A stretch of DNA of 64,000 bases from the NCBI GenBank assembly GCA_904374465.1, contig CAJFFY010000001.1:72550-136549 (forward strand), written 5' to 3'. How positions within the stretch are numbered: the stretch's first letter is position 1; every line of letters starts with the position of its first letter. The stretch comes from an uncultured Subdoligranulum sp. GTDB taxonomy: Bacteria > Bacillota > Clostridia > Oscillospirales > Ruminococcaceae. This document shows, in pieces, positions 1 through 8,740 of this stretch. A program made the translations under genes and the position numbers. Under the pieces are notes generated by a model. The model was not told the DNA's origin. It searched no databases and saw only the letters and a program-made list of their open reading frames with translations.

Positions 1-685
1 GCCACTCCAGTGGTTGCTTTTCCTTTCGCTTGGTAAGATACTCCTGCATCTGTGCCATGATTCGGGTCGGTTCCCCGCTGTGCAAACGCACCGTTGCAGA
101 AACCACACACCAACCCGGATTCTTTTCAAAAATGCTGGTACGGTACCCCATTTGCAGCGCCGAAGCAGGCAGTGTACGAAAGGAAAGTGTGTCATCCAGA
201 AAAGTAACCGTTTCCAGCACTTCCTTCATTTCCCCGCCGTATGCACCGGCATTCATATAGACCGCTCCCCCCAGCGTGCCAGGGATACCGCAGGCAAATT
301 CCAAACCGGAAAGTCCCCGTTGCTGTGCTTCCGCACACAAACGTCCCAGCGTCAAGCCAGCCCCTGCGGTAAGGGTCGTCTCGTCCCCCTGCCGCTGTTC
401 CACAAGCGGCGGCGTCAGTCCGCGCAAATCAATGACCACGCCGTCAAATCCTTCGTCGGAAAACAACGTGTTGGAACCATTGCCAAGCAAATAGTAGCGG
501 ACTCCGCTTTCTTTACAACAGGCCAACAGCTTTTGCAGTTGTGCCGGATTCTGCGGGGAACACCAGAACGCCGCCGGACCTCCGATCCGAAAAGTTGTAT
601 GTTCCGACAACGGTTCATGCTCCTTATTCGGAAGCATGGCTTCCCGCAGACCGCGGCGAATGGCTTCTGCCAGTTGTTCTTGCAT
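1..685 (-). CDS. murB: UDP-N-acetylenolpyruvoylglucosamine reductase MurB (partial, 3' end off window)
   Basis: MurB reduces UDP-GlcNAc-enolpyruvate to UDP-MurNAc with NADPH and FAD, the second committed cytoplasmic step of peptidoglycan synthesis. The minus strand reads open from an ATG at 685 to the window edge, giving about 228 residues of a protein that is normally about 300, so the C-terminal part is missing. The FAD-binding motif GNGSN lies at residues 68-72 and the family motif GIPGTLGGAVYMNAGAYGGE at roughly 135-155. A GGAG-type ribosome site precedes the ATG. It lies 31 bases downstream of the glucokinase gene and is probably cotranscribed from hprK. In many Clostridia rapZ, yvcK and whiA follow; that is expected beyond the edge but not seen. 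Confidence 0.95.
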   Translation of the reverse strand, partial: MQEQLAEAIRRGLREAMLPNKEHEPLSEHTTFRIGGPAAFWCSPQNPAQLQKLLACCKESGVRYYLLGNGSNTLFSDEGFDGVVIDLRGLTPPLVEQRQGDETTLTAGAGLTLGRLCAEAQQRGLSGLEFACGIPGTLGGAVYMNAGAYGGEMKEVLETVTFLDDTLSFRTLPASALQMGYRTSIFEKNPGWCVVSATVRLHSGEPTRIMAQMQEYLTKRKEKQPLEW

Positions 686-716
686 AGATTCTCCCACTCC
701 TTGCCGTCCGCCGGGT

Positions 717-1673
717 TCAGATCGAACTTTCCAGCGCAGCGGCACCGATCACTCCTGCGTCATTCCGCAGTTCACAGGCGCGAATTTCCGGCACGCGCCC
801 TCCCGTAATATCGTGCGTTTCCTTTTCCACGTAGGCACGCACCGGGCCCAGCAGGACTTCGCCCTGGTTGGACACACCGCCGCCCACGCAGATCACTTCC
901 GGTTCAAAGGTATTGACCACATTGGCCAGACCGCACCCCACATATTCCATCCAGTTTTCTACTACCTGTTTGGCAAGTGCGTCCCCTTTTGCCATGGCAT
1001 CAAAGGAGGTCTTGGCATTCACATGATCCAAATCCGGCACCAGCTTCCACATCAAGGTATCCGAATGTTCCTGCATGGCAGCTTTGGTATCCTCCGTCAA
1101 AGCACGTGCCGAGGCATAGCGCTCCCAGCAGCCGTGGCGGCCGCAGTTGCATTTGCGGCCCCCTTTCACAATGACGGTGTGCCCCATTTCGCCGGCTGCG
1201 AAGTTAAAACCCCGCACGATTTTACCGCCCAGGATGATGCCGCTGCCGATACCGGTTCCCAATGTGATAACCACTGCATCCTTGTACCCTTTGGCGCCAC
1301 CGGCAATATATTCGCCGAACGCCGCCGCGTTGGCATCATTTTCCACATACACCTTGCAGCCCAACAGCTTTTCCATGTCCGGGCCGAGATTCCAATCATA
1401 ATATCCAAAGTTGGTGTTATAGCCCACAAAACCCGTCGTAAAATTCACGCTGCCCGGAGTACCAATGCCCACATATTTTACGCTGGAAAAATCCACCTTA
1501 TTCTCTTTGGCCACCGCGCGGCAAAGGTCTGCCAGCGCTTTTTCCAGATCTTCTGCAGGACGGGGCAACTTTGTGGCCCAGGTAATTTTGCCGACAATTT
1601 GGAAATGCTCATCGACCAGGCCGGCCGTCATCGTGGTTCCACCGAGATCAATGCCAATGGTATATTGACTCAT
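717..1673 (-). CDS. glcK: ROK family glucokinase
   Basis: A 318-residue ROK-family sugar kinase, probably making glucose-6-phosphate from glucose and ATP in the cytoplasm. The phosphate-binding DLGGT is at residues 9-13, the catalytic END at 111-113, an EMGH metal-ligand motif at 162-165, and the ROK zinc motif CNCGRHGC at 175-182. An AGGAGG ribosome site lies nine bases before the ATG. The start overlaps the stop of the upstream PHP gene by four bases, so the two are probably translationally coupled. Its place behind hprK fits central carbon control. Specificity for glucose over N-acetylmannosamine or another hexose is inferred from overall resemblance and is not proven. Confidence 0.9.
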   Translation of the reverse strand: MSQYTIGIDLGGTTMTAGLVDEHFQIVGKITWATKLPRPAEDLEKALADLCRAVAKENKVDFSSVKYVGIGTPGSVNFTTGFVGYNTNFGYYDWNLGPDMEKLLGCKVYVENDANAAAFGEYIAGGAKGYKDAVVITLGTGIGSGIILGGKIVRGFNFAAGEMGHTVIVKGGRKCNCGRHGCWERYASARALTEDTKAAMQEHSDTLMWKLVPDLDHVNAKTSFDAMAKGDALAKQVVENWMEYVGCGLANVVNTFEPEVICVGGGVSNQGEVLLGPVRAYVEKETHDITGGRVPEIRACELRNDAGVIGAAALESSI

Positions 1674-2419
1674 AGTAAAATTCCTCCTATTTCTTCCGCA
1701 CAGCGTCTGCCATGCAGTTTCAGTTCCTGAACAAGGTTTTCCTTGGTCGCATTGACAATCAATTCTTCCGGGAAAGAGAGTTCCTCCAACAAGCTGTACA
1801 GGGGCTGCAAAGCGGTCTGCAACCGCCAGGCGCTATGGGCATCACTGTCCACCGCAATATGGCAACCGTTTTCCAGGCAGGCCGCCAGCAGCTTACGCAT
1901 ATTGGGAATCCCGTCTTTACGCACTGCAAAGGATCCGGCGTTCAGCTCCACCACTTTATGATTTTGGGCAAACGCCTTGGTGACCAAATCGTAGTCATAC
2001 CGGTAGTTTTCCTGCTCCGAATGACCGATGCAGTCCACATACGGGTTCTCCGCAATTGCCAGCCAAATCCGATTGGCCTCCTTGCGGGTCAGGACTCCCG
2101 GCACACAGGGACTGTGGATGGAGGCCACCACCCAATCCTGCACTGCCAGTTGACTCTGTGACAGATCCAAGCCACCTTTGGTGTCCATTACATTCACTTC
2201 CGCACCATACAGCATTGCAACCCCCTGCACCACGCGCGGCAAAGCATTCCCGTTGGCAAAATGCCAAATGTGCGGCGCGTCCGGCATGGCCGGCGCATGG
2301 TCGGTAATGGCCAGTGCGTAATATCCGATTTCGTGTGCGGCAGTCGCCATTTCCTGTAGTGTCTGAAAAGCATGGGTTGCACACAGTGTGTGGCTGTGAA
2401 GATCTGCGATCATTTGCAT
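1670..2419 (-). CDS. PHP-domain phosphoesterase (YcdX-like)
   Basis: A 249-residue PHP-domain protein. The metal-ligand motif DLHSHT sits at the very N-terminus, with ITDHAP at about residue 40 and DSDAH near residue 190, as in the YcdX/HisK-like phosphatases that bind a trinuclear metal site. An internal ATG at 2413 is an equally possible start because the ribosome site, an AAGAGAG tract, is weak. The gene lies between hprK and the ROK kinase; this hprK-PHP-murB order is common in Clostridia. The natural substrate is unknown. It could act on a sugar phosphate or a nucleotide, and histidinol phosphatase is unlikely because no his gene is nearby. Confidence 0.85.
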   Translation of the reverse strand: MQMIADLHSHTLCATHAFQTLQEMATAAHEIGYYALAITDHAPAMPDAPHIWHFANGNALPRVVQGVAMLYGAEVNVMDTKGGLDLSQSQLAVQDWVVASIHSPCVPGVLTRKEANRIWLAIAENPYVDCIGHSEQENYRYDYDLVTKAFAQNHKVVELNAGSFAVRKDGIPNMRKLLAACLENGCHIAVDSDAHSAWRLQTALQPLYSLLEELSFPEELIVNATKENLVQELKLHGRRCAEEIGGILL

Positions 2420-2455
2420 GTATTGTATTTCTCTCTTTTCTCTTTTGAATTGGTT

Positions 2456-3388
2456 TTACAGGGAAATATCATCCTGCAGGCCCAACTGTGCCAGCAATTC
2501 CTTGGCAGCGTTATAGCCCATTTCCTTGGTGCGGTTGTTGATAGCCGCTGTTTCCAGAATGACCGCCAGATTACGGCCGGGCATAACCGGAATCAGCATG
2601 CTGGGCACCTGCACCCCCAAAATATCATAGTATTCTGTATCCAAGCCGGTGCGATCATAGTTTTTGGTACGATCCCAGGGCTCCAACTGCACCACCATTT
2701 CCACTTCCACACTGTTACGTACCGAACCGATACCGAACACATGGGCAACATTGATAATGCCGATGCCCCGCAGCTCGATAAAGTGGCGGATATTGGCCGG
2801 AGCCGTTCCCAGAATGCTGCGATTGGATACGCGACGCAGCTCCACCGCGTCGTCCGCAATCAAGCGATGTCCCCGCTTTACCAGCTCGATGGCTGTTTCG
2901 CTTTTCCCAACACCGGAATCCCCCAGAATGAGAATGCCTTCGCCATAGACTTCCACCAGTACGCCGTGGCGGGTAATACGCGGCGCCAGTTCCTTGTTCA
3001 GCGTGGTAATCAAAACGCCCATCAAGGCAGAGGTCATCTCAGTGGACATCAGAATGGGCACCGAATATTGTTTGGCATATTGCATCATTTCGGACAGCGG
3101 CTGCATATCCCGGGTCAGGATTACCGCGGGCGGCTGAAACGAAAACAGCTTTTCCAACCGCATATCCCGCAGCGAAGTGGACAACTCTTCCAGATAGGAC
3201 ATTTCAGTCAGGCCTATGATCTGCACACGCTTATTGTCAAAGTTTTCGTAGTAACCGGCAAGCAAGATGCCCGGACGATATACCTCGGTGGCAGTCACCT
3301 TGACTTTGTCCAGTTCACAGGGAGTGTATGCGACTGTGAGATTGGCTTCTTCCGCCAGTTTGGCAAGGGAAACAGAAAATTCAGACAC
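2456..3388 (-). CDS. hprK: HPr kinase/phosphorylase
   Basis: HprK phosphorylates and dephosphorylates Ser46 of HPr, the switch for carbon catabolite control in Gram-positives. The 310-residue protein has the N-terminal regulatory domain, the Walker A motif GDSGVGKS at residues 156-163, an ADDAVEL stretch just after it, and the family signature ELRGIGIINV at 205-214. I place the start at the GTG at 3388 because AAGGGG lies nine bases upstream. The TTG two codons earlier is too close to that site. It is the first gene of its operon, with its own promoter at 3430-3458. An orphan EIIA gene elsewhere in the window suggests a partly regulatory PTS. Confidence 0.95.
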   Translation of the reverse strand: MSEFSVSLAKLAEEANLTVAYTPCELDKVKVTATEVYRPGILLAGYYENFDNKRVQIIGLTEMSYLEELSTSLRDMRLEKLFSFQPPAVILTRDMQPLSEMMQYAKQYSVPILMSTEMTSALMGVLITTLNKELAPRITRHGVLVEVYGEGILILGDSGVGKSETAIELVKRGHRLIADDAVELRRVSNRSILGTAPANIRHFIELRGIGIINVAHVFGIGSVRNSVEVEMVVQLEPWDRTKNYDRTGLDTEYYDILGVQVPSMLIPVMPGRNLAVILETAAINNRTKEMGYNAAKELLAQLGLQDDISL

Positions 3389-3429
3389 AACCAAACGCCC
3401 CTTTCGTGCGGTATTCCATTGATGGTTTT

Positions 3430-3458
3430 ATTATACCGTACCGGCTGATTTTTGTACA
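3430..3458 (-). promoter_or_regulatory. promoter for hprK operon
   Basis: On the minus strand TGTACA (3453-3458) and TATAAT (3430-3435) are separated by 17 bases, about 40 bases upstream of the hprK start. The -10 is perfect and the -35 matches four of six consensus bases. Confidence 0.7.
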
Positions 3459-3484
3459 GAGGTGTCATTGGCAGCAAAGCAAAA

Positions 3485-3514
3485 AAATACCTGCCGTCAA
3501 GGCAGGTATTTTTT
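3485..3514 (-). terminator. intrinsic terminator after the polysaccharide operon
   Basis: An 11-bp stem (3485-3495 with 3501-3511) with a five-base loop is followed on the minus strand by a run of T. It lies just after the acyltransferase stop and separates that operon from hprK. T runs on both sides mean it could work in both directions. Confidence 0.85.
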
Positions 3515-3517
3515 GTG

Positions 3518-4519
3518 TCACTGAGGACAAAGCGCCGCATATTCCTTTTGCAGGCGATGGTATATCCAAAGCAGGATTTCTGCCGCAGCCCACACCGCCA
3601 GCAGATAAATACCAAACAAAAAAGCCGTATCCCGTCGACTCAAGGATACCAGGTCAAACTTTTCCACCAATCGCTGAATCAGCACATGGTGGACCAGGAA
3701 AACCGGGTAAGACAACTTGGCCAGTCGCGCACAAATGATACGCGGCCACAGGCGGTCCAGAAAGCGTGCACCTGCCGCCAGCACGATGAATACCACCGTG
3801 CTGAACAACGCACAGGTCACCTTACTGTCTATGGGCGTACAAAGTACCGTTCCCACGGCAGCCAATACCGCCAAAGTCCCCTTACCGGAATTTTGCAGCT
3901 TCAAAAACTGCATACCGAACAGAAACTCCAGCAGATGAATGGCCACCAGCTGTGCATCCCACCGGGCCAGATGGATAGGAAGACAAATGCCCAACGCCAC
4001 AATCCAGGTCAGCCAGGATTTCCGGTCCAAACCACGCCGTAAAAATGGGAAAAGAAGATACAAAAACAGGATACTGCCCAGGAACCACTCCCCCACACAG
4101 GCAAAATCCATACCAACCCATCCGGCAGCCACTGCAAAATTGTCCAGCCCCAAAAACGTCAGCAGAAGCGTAGCGGTTTTGGCACCGGCATAGTATCCGG
4201 GTTTCGTCACGAACCGGACCGAAAAGCAGAGCAGCCAGGCAAGCCAGAATAAGGGGTAAATGGCTTTGGCACGCTTTTTATAAAAAGTCATCACGGACTG
4301 TTTTGGGGGAACCGTAAGGGCAAGCGCCGCACCGGATACCATGAAGAACAAGGAAGACCCGAAATCCCCCAGATAGATGCCGAACGGCAACACACTGCCA
4401 AACAGTTTATGGGGCAAAGTAAAATAGCCCGTGACCGTTGCATTAAAATGAATGATCAGAATTGCCAACAACGCCACCGCGCGAATTAAATCCAGATAGA
4501 AGAGTCGTTGTCTTTTGAT
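3518..4519 (-). CDS. acyltransferase 3 family membrane protein
   Basis: A multi-pass membrane protein of the acyltransferase 3 (OafA/WecH-like) family, which transfers acetyl or other acyl groups to surface glycans. The first GTG at 4477 would cut off the conserved N-terminal segment YLDLIRA. The frame stays open upstream to ATC at 4519, which has AAAGGGGAG seven bases before it. I therefore take the rare ATC as the start, giving 333 residues and restoring the family N-terminus with the conserved histidine in LIIHFN. It is the last gene of the polysaccharide operon, 17 bases after the short rgpF-like gene. Its likely job is to acylate the polymer made by the locus; the acyl group and acceptor are unknown. 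Confidence 0.85.
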   Translation of the reverse strand: MKRQRLFYLDLIRAVALLAILIIHFNATVTGYFTLPHKLFGSVLPFGIYLGDFGSSLFFMVSGAALALTVPPKQSVMTFYKKRAKAIYPLFWLAWLLCFSVRFVTKPGYYAGAKTATLLLTFLGLDNFAVAAGWVGMDFACVGEWFLGSILFLYLLFPFLRRGLDRKSWLTWIVALGICLPIHLARWDAQLVAIHLLEFLFGMQFLKLQNSGKGTLAVLAAVGTVLCTPIDSKVTCALFSTVVFIVLAAGARFLDRLWPRIICARLAKLSYPVFLVHHVLIQRLVEKFDLVSLSRRDTAFLFGIYLLAVWAAAEILLWIYHRLQKEYAALCPQ

Positions 4520-4536
4520 GGTATGTCTCCCCTTTG

Positions 4537-5946
4537 TCAGTGTTTCAGCCTATGTTTGGCAAGGCGGGCAAGTTGTTTAGCCACTGTGACCGGGCGCTGC
4601 GCGCCGCGCATATAGGCAAACAGCTGTTCCATTCCCGCAGCGGCTTGGCTGCCCGCATAGAACGTGGCGCTGTAGTATCCCTTTTGCTGGGCTGCCAGCG
4701 GCATCTTCCAGACATCCGGCTGCTTCGCGTTTTCCCACATGTGGGCAGGGAGTGCCGCCTCCCGCACCAAAGCCCACCCGGCACAAGGCGCCGGGGGCGG
4801 ATTCCACTCCAGCCGGACCTGGAATTCCGTTTCCAACGACGCTTTCCGCATCTGCCAAGCTGATTGAACTGCCTGCAATCCCTCCGGCCATGCGGGCAAC
4901 TCCGGGCAAAGCACCCCCAGCATAGGATACTGCCGAAACAGTTCCACAGCCTGGGCCAGATGATCCTGTGCCCACTGCCGGGATTGTTGCCAATACCATT
5001 GGGTTACCGCATCCGCCGCCAGAGGTGGCGGACACACAAGCCGCAATCCCTCCCGAGAGAGGTCCGGAAGTTCCTGCTGTGTGTCGTCCGGGATCACATA
5101 GCGCCAATGCAGGTTTTTGTAAAGTGCCGACAGCGGTTGGGTACGTAACAACGCACGCAGCAGCGCATCCACCGGATACCGCGTGGCACTGGACAGATAC
5201 GTCTGCAATTCCGCAGCCGCATTGCCATCCGTTCTGCGCAGCTCATCCTCATACGGGGTAAAAAAGCTCCTCCGTTTAAAAAACGGACAACCGCGATGCT
5301 GAATCAACTCCCGCGGACATGCCATAATGGGGTTGACAAAAACCGGTTTCAGATCCTCGGTATTCAGATAGCTGTCCCAGGCAAATCCTTGTTTGGCAAA
5401 ATAGGGCGTGAAACGGGTTTCATGATGAATGATGGACTCTTCATAGCTGCGCGGTAAAGGCATATCCTGCCAATACTTCCAGAAGACATCCTTGCAAAAC
5501 AACTCCGCTCTCACCGCAAGAAAATGGGATTGCAGATGCTCCGGCACCCGCCCGCCAAACCGCTTGCTGCGCATGGCATAATGCCGTGACAGACCCCAGA
5601 ACGCCAAATTCCGACGGGATTCCATTTCCTGAAACATGGTTTCCAATGAGAAAACCGGCCCCGCCAGCGTGTAATTCATCAGAATCAGTTCATCATACCG
5701 GGCCAACTGCACCCGTCCCACAGCAAGCAAAGCATCCCGGTAAGCCCCCACATCAAAGCCACGGTTTTCGCGTTCCTGCAGAACTGCGCCGCTCTGTTCT
5801 GCCCAGGCCCGGCTTTCCGGTTCCAGCGTACCGTTTGTCACAAAAATCGTACGTCCAAACGGCAGCATGGCTTCCACAGCATATCGACAGGGCAGATCCA
5901 CCACGCCCTGGGGATCATAATGAAAGTAGATCACCAGACGTTTCAT
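4537..5946 (-). CDS. RgpF-family polysaccharide protein, short paralogue
   Basis: A 469-residue protein of the rhamnan synthesis protein F (RgpF) family, proteins thought to act as glycosyltransferases in rhamnose-rich wall polysaccharide synthesis. The start at 5946 (MKRLVIYF) has GAGG upstream and leaves four bases after the previous gene; a longer upstream reading would overlap that gene by over 200 bases. The ENRGFDVGAY motif is at residues 60-69 and a CPFFKRRSFF block near 220. Compared with its neighbour at 5951-7891 it lacks about 90 central residues that hold the second motif (ENRGRDVAAF in the long copy). It rejoins at LGVLCPELP, about residue 343. It may be a specialised or accessory paralogue. 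Confidence 0.85.
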   Translation of the reverse strand: MKRLVIYFHYDPQGVVDLPCRYAVEAMLPFGRTIFVTNGTLEPESRAWAEQSGAVLQERENRGFDVGAYRDALLAVGRVQLARYDELILMNYTLAGPVFSLETMFQEMESRRNLAFWGLSRHYAMRSKRFGGRVPEHLQSHFLAVRAELFCKDVFWKYWQDMPLPRSYEESIIHHETRFTPYFAKQGFAWDSYLNTEDLKPVFVNPIMACPRELIQHRGCPFFKRRSFFTPYEDELRRTDGNAAAELQTYLSSATRYPVDALLRALLRTQPLSALYKNLHWRYVIPDDTQQELPDLSREGLRLVCPPPLAADAVTQWYWQQSRQWAQDHLAQAVELFRQYPMLGVLCPELPAWPEGLQAVQSAWQMRKASLETEFQVRLEWNPPPAPCAGWALVREAALPAHMWENAKQPDVWKMPLAAQQKGYYSATFYAGSQAAAGMEQLFAYMRGAQRPVTVAKQLARLAKHRLKH

Positions 5947-5950
5947 GAAA

Positions 5951-7891
5951 TCAATCCTCGTAGGGTCCGTGCCGGGGTCCGAAAATAGCCCGCTTGGTTG
6001 TGATAAGTCCTTTGTAAGCCGGTGCCGGCAGATTGTCCCGCAGCCAGTTGCGGGCATGCCGCCGACGCGTATTGGCATAGGGGCCATAAACACCGAACAG
6101 ATGCCGTTTGGCCGCAAACGCCGTGGCTGCACAGGAAGCAGCCCAGAACGTCGTACAGTCAAACACACGGGCCAGAGGCCGAATCAACCCATTGGCATAC
6201 GCCTGCATGGTATCATTGCGCAGCACCGCGAAAGAACTGCTCATGACCACCGCCGGGTAATACCCCGCCGACTGCGCCACAAAGGGATAAATCCGTTCAA
6301 TGGCGTGGCTGATGGTGCCGTCCTGCGGCAGCGGCTCCGGCGGAAAGTCTTCATGTTTCCAGCCATGAGAAAACAGAGGTTCCAATGCCTTCGGGCGGAA
6401 CCAGAATACACTTCCGAAGGGTGCAATGGGAGACTCCTCCCCGGAGATCGGTACATCAATCCCCAATTCCTTCATCAGCTTCTTGGTGTTCTCAAAGTTG
6501 GGTCCCCAACCTCCCGAGCACATATTCATGAAATACAGTCCATGAGTGGGATACGGGGGGCACAGAATTCCCAGGTAGGGATCTTTTTCAAATTCGCAAA
6601 GCACGTTCAGCACATGTGCCGCATTTTTGCAGACATTTTCATTGCAAACGTAACCAAAACTGGCACCGACACTCCCCGGCTTGGTTTGGATCGCCTTCTT
6701 GTCATGCATGAAGCAGGCATAATCATATCCCCGCAAATGCGGTGCCAGATCACACAGAAAGGCAGCAACATCCCGTCCACGGTTTTCCACCACCAACACC
6801 GTGACGCTGTGCAGCGGCAACGAGGCAAACGCCTGCTCAATCTGCTGTTTCTTGCTTTCGCTGTCCGTGGAGATGAAAACATCCGTCTGAGGCGGGAATT
6901 TTGCTGCAAACGCAGCGCTCTGGTCCAGCATATCCATAAAATACAGATGCATGGCCAGTGCAATGCGCCGTGTTTGACAAACCGACTCCGCCCGGGCGGC
7001 ATTCTGCACTTCCGCGGGGATTACCCGGGTAAGCCCCAGATTGCGGGTAAACTCATGGGGATGCATCGTGCGGATCATGTTTTTCCAGATGAGATCCATG
7101 GGGTAATCCGTTTCATCCCGCAGATATTCATACAATTCCCGCACAGGCTCCCCGGCGGTGTCGTTGAGATACGCTTCCAAGGCATGCATAAAGCTGCGCC
7201 GTTTGAACAAGGGGCACTTTTTGTCCCGCAGCAAACGTACCGGGCAAACCAACAGCGGATAGTCGGTAAACTCTTTCAAGTCATCCGTTTTGACATACAC
7301 GTCCCACTTGAAGCCCCGATCTTCAAACTGTTTGGTGAACACCGCTTCGTACCGCTGTACCGAATCGGTATAGCTTTCGATCATCGGCATTTCGTTCCAG
7401 TAGGCCTGTAACTCCGGGCTCTGGACAAAACGCTTGCGATACACAATAAAGTGGGACTGGATATGTACCGGCAAATAGCGATACAGATGTTTGCCTTTGA
7501 ACGGGTTGGTCTTGGCACCATGGTGAATGCTCAACCCCCAGAAGTCCAGATCCTGGTTCTGCGCCATGGCATCAAACATTTCCCGTAAAGGGCGCACAGG
7601 TCCCATCAGCGTAGAATTGGTCATGACAATCTCGTCAAATTCCGCCAAGCGGGCCCAGCCATAATGATCCAGTGCCGTTTTATATGCCCAGACATCCAAG
7701 CCCTTATTTTCCCGGACAAGAATCTGATCCGTAAACTGCGAAAAAGCGTTTCTCCCCTGCTGGCTCAGCTTTCCGTTACAAACAACAATCAACTCACTGA
7801 GATTTTTGGCAAGATCCGCCAGATAGTAGGTGATAAAATCATCCACATCGCCGTTTTTCTCGTAAAAGAAGAAGATTCCTAGTCTTTTCAT
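5951..7891 (-). CDS. RgpF-family polysaccharide protein, full length
   Basis: A 646-residue RgpF-family protein, probably a cytoplasmic glycosyltransferase that builds a rhamnose-containing or related surface glycan on a lipid carrier. Two related motifs, ENKGLDVWAY (61-70) and ENRGRDVAAF (369-378), mark the N- and C-terminal halves. Between them lies the CPLFKRRSF block near residue 226. A PFGSVFWFRPKAL stretch near the C-terminus is also typical of the family. Its start overlaps the stop of the epimerase gene by four bases and its stop lies four bases before the short paralogue, so the genes are tightly coupled. Family membership is secure; the sugar transferred is not known. Confidence 0.88.
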   Translation of the reverse strand: MKRLGIFFFYEKNGDVDDFITYYLADLAKNLSELIVVCNGKLSQQGRNAFSQFTDQILVRENKGLDVWAYKTALDHYGWARLAEFDEIVMTNSTLMGPVRPLREMFDAMAQNQDLDFWGLSIHHGAKTNPFKGKHLYRYLPVHIQSHFIVYRKRFVQSPELQAYWNEMPMIESYTDSVQRYEAVFTKQFEDRGFKWDVYVKTDDLKEFTDYPLLVCPVRLLRDKKCPLFKRRSFMHALEAYLNDTAGEPVRELYEYLRDETDYPMDLIWKNMIRTMHPHEFTRNLGLTRVIPAEVQNAARAESVCQTRRIALAMHLYFMDMLDQSAAFAAKFPPQTDVFISTDSESKKQQIEQAFASLPLHSVTVLVVENRGRDVAAFLCDLAPHLRGYDYACFMHDKKAIQTKPGSVGASFGYVCNENVCKNAAHVLNVLCEFEKDPYLGILCPPYPTHGLYFMNMCSGGWGPNFENTKKLMKELGIDVPISGEESPIAPFGSVFWFRPKALEPLFSHGWKHEDFPPEPLPQDGTISHAIERIYPFVAQSAGYYPAVVMSSSFAVLRNDTMQAYANGLIRPLARVFDCTTFWAASCAATAFAAKRHLFGVYGPYANTRRRHARNWLRDNLPAPAYKGLITTKRAIFGPRHGPYED

Positions 7892-8727
7892 TGCCGTTCC
7901 TTTTCCAGAATTCGGTTAATTTTAGTTGCATCGCCCCACGTGCCGGGGCTGTCATAGGGACGGTCCGGGAAAGCACCGTAATCCAACTTGATTTTGTAAT
8001 GCTTTTCCTGCAGGAACCGCTCCACCCGGTCAGCCAGAGATTGCGGTTTTCCCGTGCAAACATTGATGATGCCGTTGATTTCATCCTGTACACTGGCCGC
8101 CACAATCATATTGGCAAGATCCTCCACATCGATAAAATCATACAGATTTTTACCGCTGGTAAAGGGGAAAGTCTTTTTCCCTTCTTCCTCAGCCTGCGCC
8201 AATTTGGCAAAAATGGAACTGCCGTGTGCTTCGTCGCCAGTGATATAGTACGCGCGCAGCCAATGAAGTTTGCACGGACTGTCCGCCAGGGACAGCATCA
8301 GGCTCTGGCGGAGCGCGTTTTTGGCAATACCATATTGGCTCTGGGGCTTACAGGGAGTGCTTTCGTTGATGGGACCCTCCCAATACCCCACTTCGTGCAT
8401 GGTGCCCATAACGCTCAGACCCTGAAGGCCGCCTTCCACCAGATCATTGAGAAACACCACATGAGAAGACAAATCCTTCATGTGCGCGGAAGAGTTGTGC
8501 CGGAATCCGTCGCGCCAGGCCAGGTGAATGCAAATGTCCGGGCTGCCTACCTGCCGGTAGATATCCCGATCCCCGCTGAAGATGGGTACATCACAAAATT
8601 CCGCGCGCTCGTCCAAACCCTTGAAGGCAAAATCCGATGCGATGACTTTATAACCGCGGTCCAAGGCATTTTTTACCACATGACGGCCGATATAGCCGGC
8701 CGCTCCTGTTACCAAAATTGTTTTCAT
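7888..8727 (-). CDS. NAD-dependent epimerase/dehydratase
   Basis: A 279-residue short-chain (extended SDR) protein. The Rossmann motif GAAGYIG is at residues 7-13 and the catalytic-type YGIAK near residue 130. The start at 8727 follows GAGG at a good distance. Members of this family interconvert or dehydrate nucleotide sugars, often in steps toward rhamnose or related sugars. It lies between a GT2 gene and the full-length rgpF homologue, so it probably supplies or finishes a nucleotide-sugar donor for this locus. The protein is short for a GalE (about 330 residues), so UDP-glucose 4-epimerase is not the best guess. Confidence 0.85.
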   Translation of the reverse strand: MKTILVTGAAGYIGRHVVKNALDRGYKVIASDFAFKGLDERAEFCDVPIFSGDRDIYRQVGSPDICIHLAWRDGFRHNSSAHMKDLSSHVVFLNDLVEGGLQGLSVMGTMHEVGYWEGPINESTPCKPQSQYGIAKNALRQSLMLSLADSPCKLHWLRAYYITGDEAHGSSIFAKLAQAEEEGKKTFPFTSGKNLYDFIDVEDLANMIVAASVQDEINGIINVCTGKPQSLADRVERFLQEKHYKIKLDYGAFPDRPYDSPGTWGDATKINRILEKERQ

Positions 8728-8740
8728 GGCATTTCCTCGC

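Noticed and set aside
5947..6168. A 74-residue N-terminal extension of the short RgpF gene
   Set aside because: It would overlap the previous rgpF gene by over 200 bases; the ATG at 5946 has GAGG and matches the family N-terminus.
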